This document shows positions 62,801 to 64,000 of a stretch of 64,000 nucleotides of DNA, piece after piece (the first letter of the stretch is position 1; every line of letters begins with the position of its first letter). Both the position numbers and the translations under genes were made by a program. A model generated the notes under the pieces. The model was not told the DNA's origin. It did not search any database and saw nothing but the letters and a program-made list of their open reading frames with translations. This DNA comes from Denitrobaculum tricleocarpae (GTDB lineage Bacteria > Pseudomonadota > Alphaproteobacteria > Kiloniellales > Kiloniellaceae): contig NZ_ML660053.1 of the NCBI RefSeq assembly GCF_007004665.1, positions 310,001-374,000 of the forward strand, written 5' to 3'.

Positions 62801-63378
62801 ACCGTAACCTGCACCATGATCGGCAGGTCGAACCGGCCCGCTTTTTCACGCGCAAACTTCGCCGCATTCACCGCGGCTTTGATCTGCAGGGGGTCCTGAC
62901 AGGTCTCGATGAGGATGCCGTCGACGTTGCCGTCGATCAGTCCGGCGCACTGAATCTGCAGTGCGGTTTCCAGTTCGTCGTAGCCGACGTGACCGAGGGA
63001 GGGCAGGCGGGTTCCAGGACCGACTGAGCCCAGCACAAAACGCTCACGGCCGTCAGGACCGAAGGTCTCGGCGGCTTCGCGTGCGAGCTCACCTGCCCGG
63101 CGATTGATTTCAAAGGCGCGGTCCTGCAAATCGAATTCACCGAGGGTAAGCGGCGATCCGCCAAAGCTGTTGGTCTGCACGATATCCGAACCGGCGGCGT
63201 AGTAGCCTTTGTGGATCTCGATCACCACATCCGGGCGGGAGAGGTTGAGAACTTCGGTACAGTTCTCCTTGTCCCAGTAATCCCGTTCGATGTGCAGGTC
63301 CATGGCCTGCACGCGGCTCCCCATGGCGCCGTCGCACAGCAAAACGCGGTCTTGAAGAGCTTCAATAAAAGTACTCAT
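59854..63378 (-). CDS. metH: Cobalamin-dependent methionine synthase
   Basis: 1174 residues from the ATG at 63378 (MSTFIEALQDRVLLCDGAMGSR); the frame extends to 63435 without support. All four modules are present: homocysteine-binding barrel (about 1-330, zinc Cys in LNCATGP and GGCCGSTPEH), folate barrel (about 350-620, NANGSRKFRQL, LDSTELSVLEQALKLYGGKGILNSINFEDG), cobalamin domain (about 660-890, DVHDIGKNLVDIIL with the axial His) and AdoMet reactivation domain (about 900-1174, RYSFGYPACPNLEDQ). It methylates homocysteine from methyl-tetrahydrofolate. It follows metF by 4 bp. Any cobalamin riboswitch would lie beyond the window. Confidence 0.97.
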   Translation of the reverse strand: MSTFIEALQDRVLLCDGAMGSRVQAMDLHIERDYWDKENCTEVLNLSRPDVVIEIHKGYYAAGSDIVQTNSFGGSPLTLGEFDLQDRAFEINRRAGELAREAAETFGPDGRERFVLGSVGPGTRLPSLGHVGYDELETALQIQCAGLIDGNVDGILIETCQDPLQIKAAVNAAKFAREKAGRFDLPIMVQVTVETTGTLLVGTDIAAAATIIDSLDIPILGLNCATGPQEMAAHVRWLSENWKGLLSLQPNAGLPELVDGHTHYPLTPDELAKWLERFITEDGLNMVGGCCGSTPEHITAVDAMLRNLSGSSDVLGARPKPIERKPFWVPSIASLYSPVSLRQENAYLSIGERCNANGSRKFRQLQEEGDWEGCVAMGVEQVKEGSHALDVCTAFVGRDESAEMEEVVTRMRGSVTAPLVLDSTELSVLEQALKLYGGKGILNSINFEDGEEPAEKRVKLARKFGAAVIALTIDEDGMAKDVEKKVEIAKRLHDFACVQHGLPSEDLIFDPLTFTICTGNEDDRKLGLWTLDAIERISQELPDCQIVLGLSNISFGLNPAARHVLNSVYLDHAIKRGLTGAIVHLSKIMPLHKIPEEEVKIAEDLIFDRRATLENGETYDPLQAYLALFEGRTAAKAEKKERAEDVETRLQERIVDGDKQGLTEDLDEALAKMPPLDIINIHLLAGMKVVGELFGAGKMQLPFVLQSAETMKAAVAYLEPFMEKEEGQEKGIIVLATVKGDVHDIGKNLVDIILTNNGYKVVNLGIKQPIESIVAAVREHNADAVGMSGLLVKSTVVMRENLERLSKDDVEVPVMLGGAALTRHYVETDCVAAYDSGRVAYARDAFDGLDLMQKIVANDFDSHVAERKAKIEGRKVNTKKQLGRPADADERPVDLEETRLRREELADGVEIPEPPFWGPRVIARAPVDALLPFLNDRMLFQFQWGYRKDGRSLQDYMVWARQELRPVLKRMLDVCKQQDVLRPQAVYGYWPANAEGNDVILFDAEDHDKEVGRFTLPRQARAGGLCIADFLRDVSTGQRDVLGMQIVTMGQTVADVAREWFADNRYQDYLYLHGLGVELTEALAEYVHKRIRGELGFGHEDDRDMSKMLQQGYRGSRYSFGYPACPNLEDQHHLLNLLNAEQIGVDFSDEFQLHPEQSTSAIVLHHPQAKYFSV

Positions 63379-63382
63379 AGGA

Positions 63383-64000
63383 TTACAGTCGTGCCTCGTC
63401 TTGGGTGTTCTTTTTCGCTTCCGTGACCCGATCAAGCCCGGGCGTGCGCAGCATCCGGCAAATGGCCGCCGTCAGTTCGTAGCGGTTCAGAGTATAGAAA
63501 TGGAACTCCTCGACGCCCCGGGTCTGCAGGTAACGGCACTGCTCCACAGCCGTCGCGGCGGCGACAAAACCGCGCGCGACCGGTTCGTCGTTCAGATCAT
63601 TGAAGAGCGCAGCGAGCCAGTCCGGGACCTTGGCGCCGCACATCTTCGCGAATTCAACAGTCCGCTCGAAGTTCGTTATCGGCAGAATACCCGGAATGAT
63701 CGGCTGTGAGATGCCTGCGGCCCGCGCGCGGTCCAGAAACCGCAGATAGTCATCGGGATTGAAAAAGAACTGCGTAATGGCCTGATGAGCGCCTGCGTCC
63801 AGTTTGCGCTTCAGATTGTCCAGATCCGCGGCGGCTGAATCTGCTTGAGGATGGACTTCCGGATAGGCTGCGACAGAGACTTTGAAGTTCGCGACACGTT
63901 TCAATCCGGCAACAAGGTCCGATGCATAGGCATAGCCGTCCGGATGAGGATGATAGCGGCCGTCTGTCTTGGGCGGGTCACCACGAAGGGCCACGATATG
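63383..64000 (-). CDS. metF: Methylenetetrahydrofolate reductase, C-terminal part
   Basis: The frame runs off the right window edge; about 205 residues are seen. HIVALRGDPP at the edge, DFKVSVAAYPEVHP-type (ANFKVSVAAYPEVHPQA), DAGAHQAITQFFFNPDDYLRFLDRARAAG and PIIPGILPITNF are diagnostic of the MetF flavoprotein barrel. It reduces methylene- to methyl-tetrahydrofolate and supplies MetH, whose start lies 4 bp downstream of the metF stop. The first ~90 residues, with part of the FAD site, are outside the window. Confidence 0.96.
   Translation of the reverse strand, partial: HIVALRGDPPKTDGRYHPHPDGYAYASDLVAGLKRVANFKVSVAAYPEVHPQADSAAADLDNLKRKLDAGAHQAITQFFFNPDDYLRFLDRARAAGISQPIIPGILPITNFERTVEFAKMCGAKVPDWLAALFNDLNDEPVARGFVAAATAVEQCRYLQTRGVEEFHFYTLNRYELTAAICRMLRTPGLDRVTEAKKNTQDEARL

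Overview
The window looks like chromosome of a GC-rich, probably marine alphaproteobacterium of the broad Rhodospirillales/Kiloniellales type. This is inferred from the regulators (FadR-, HutC/UTRA- and IclR-type), the alpha2beta2 glycyl-tRNA synthetase beside ppdK, the run S49 peptidase - TrmN6-like methyltransferase - DUF2007 - polyprenyl synthase, an alphaproteobacterial class III cyclase, and organosulfonate catabolism genes. I see no rRNA, tRNA, CRISPR array, integrase, plasmid origin or prophage block. Gene ends at both window edges are cut.

Layout. 1-1130: 3' end of a histidinol-dehydrogenase-like gene (best match in kind: HpsN, sulfopropanediol dehydrogenase) overlapping a short-chain dehydrogenase. 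1262-2533: a methyltransferase and an AT-rich orphan. 2581-12632 (minus): a peptide/glutathione-type uptake operon with FadR-family regulator, two ABC ATPases, binding protein, two permeases, gamma-glutamyltransferase, LysE-type exporter and DUF1028 protein; a strong terminator and a palindromic repeat follow the binding-protein gene. 12972-16979 (minus): an unrecognised three-gene set, a GH19-like lysin with peptidoglycan-binding domain, a 681-residue helical protein and a lipoprotein. 17413-20804: a cNMP-binding/EAL protein without a normal start codon, a phosphate acyltransferase and an IclR regulator. 21137-26186: a DUF427 protein and the sulfolactate cluster suyR | suyA-suyB-slcC-comC. 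Together with the HpsN-like gene these would take dihydroxypropanesulfonate and both sulfolactate enantiomers to pyruvate plus sulfite.

26349-35241: a mosaic of single genes (GST, gamma carbonic anhydrase, NIPSNAP, small lipoproteins, CHAP protein, DUF2332, DUF4197, response regulator), a ~300-bp MITE-like element, and a DUF427-adenylate cyclase fusion. 35272-39865 (minus): an RND/MMPL exporter, a LolA-like protein and an outer-membrane barrel protein, with a perfect 21-bp palindrome upstream that is shared with a divergent MFS gene. 41566-46822: creatininase-family protein, ACT protein, membrane-anchored methyltransferase, SpmA-SpmB fusion and a chemoreceptor-tip-only protein. 46911-52611: ppdK, glyS, glyQ. 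53040-55484: a more AT-rich patch with cytochrome c, PQQ sugar dehydrogenase, a surface-adhesin-E-like protein and a frameshifted cytochrome c remnant. 55749-64000: housekeeping genes ending in metH and the start-less metF.

The best candidates for something new are the lysin/helical protein/lipoprotein set, the DUF427-cyclase fusion with its free-standing DUF427 paralogue, and the cNMP-EAL gene that seems to start on a rare codon. The sulfonate pathway is known biochemistry, but its regulatory DNA here (an 18-bp operator-like palindrome and an intra-operon hairpin) is specific and testable. All calls come from reading the sequence; no database search was run.
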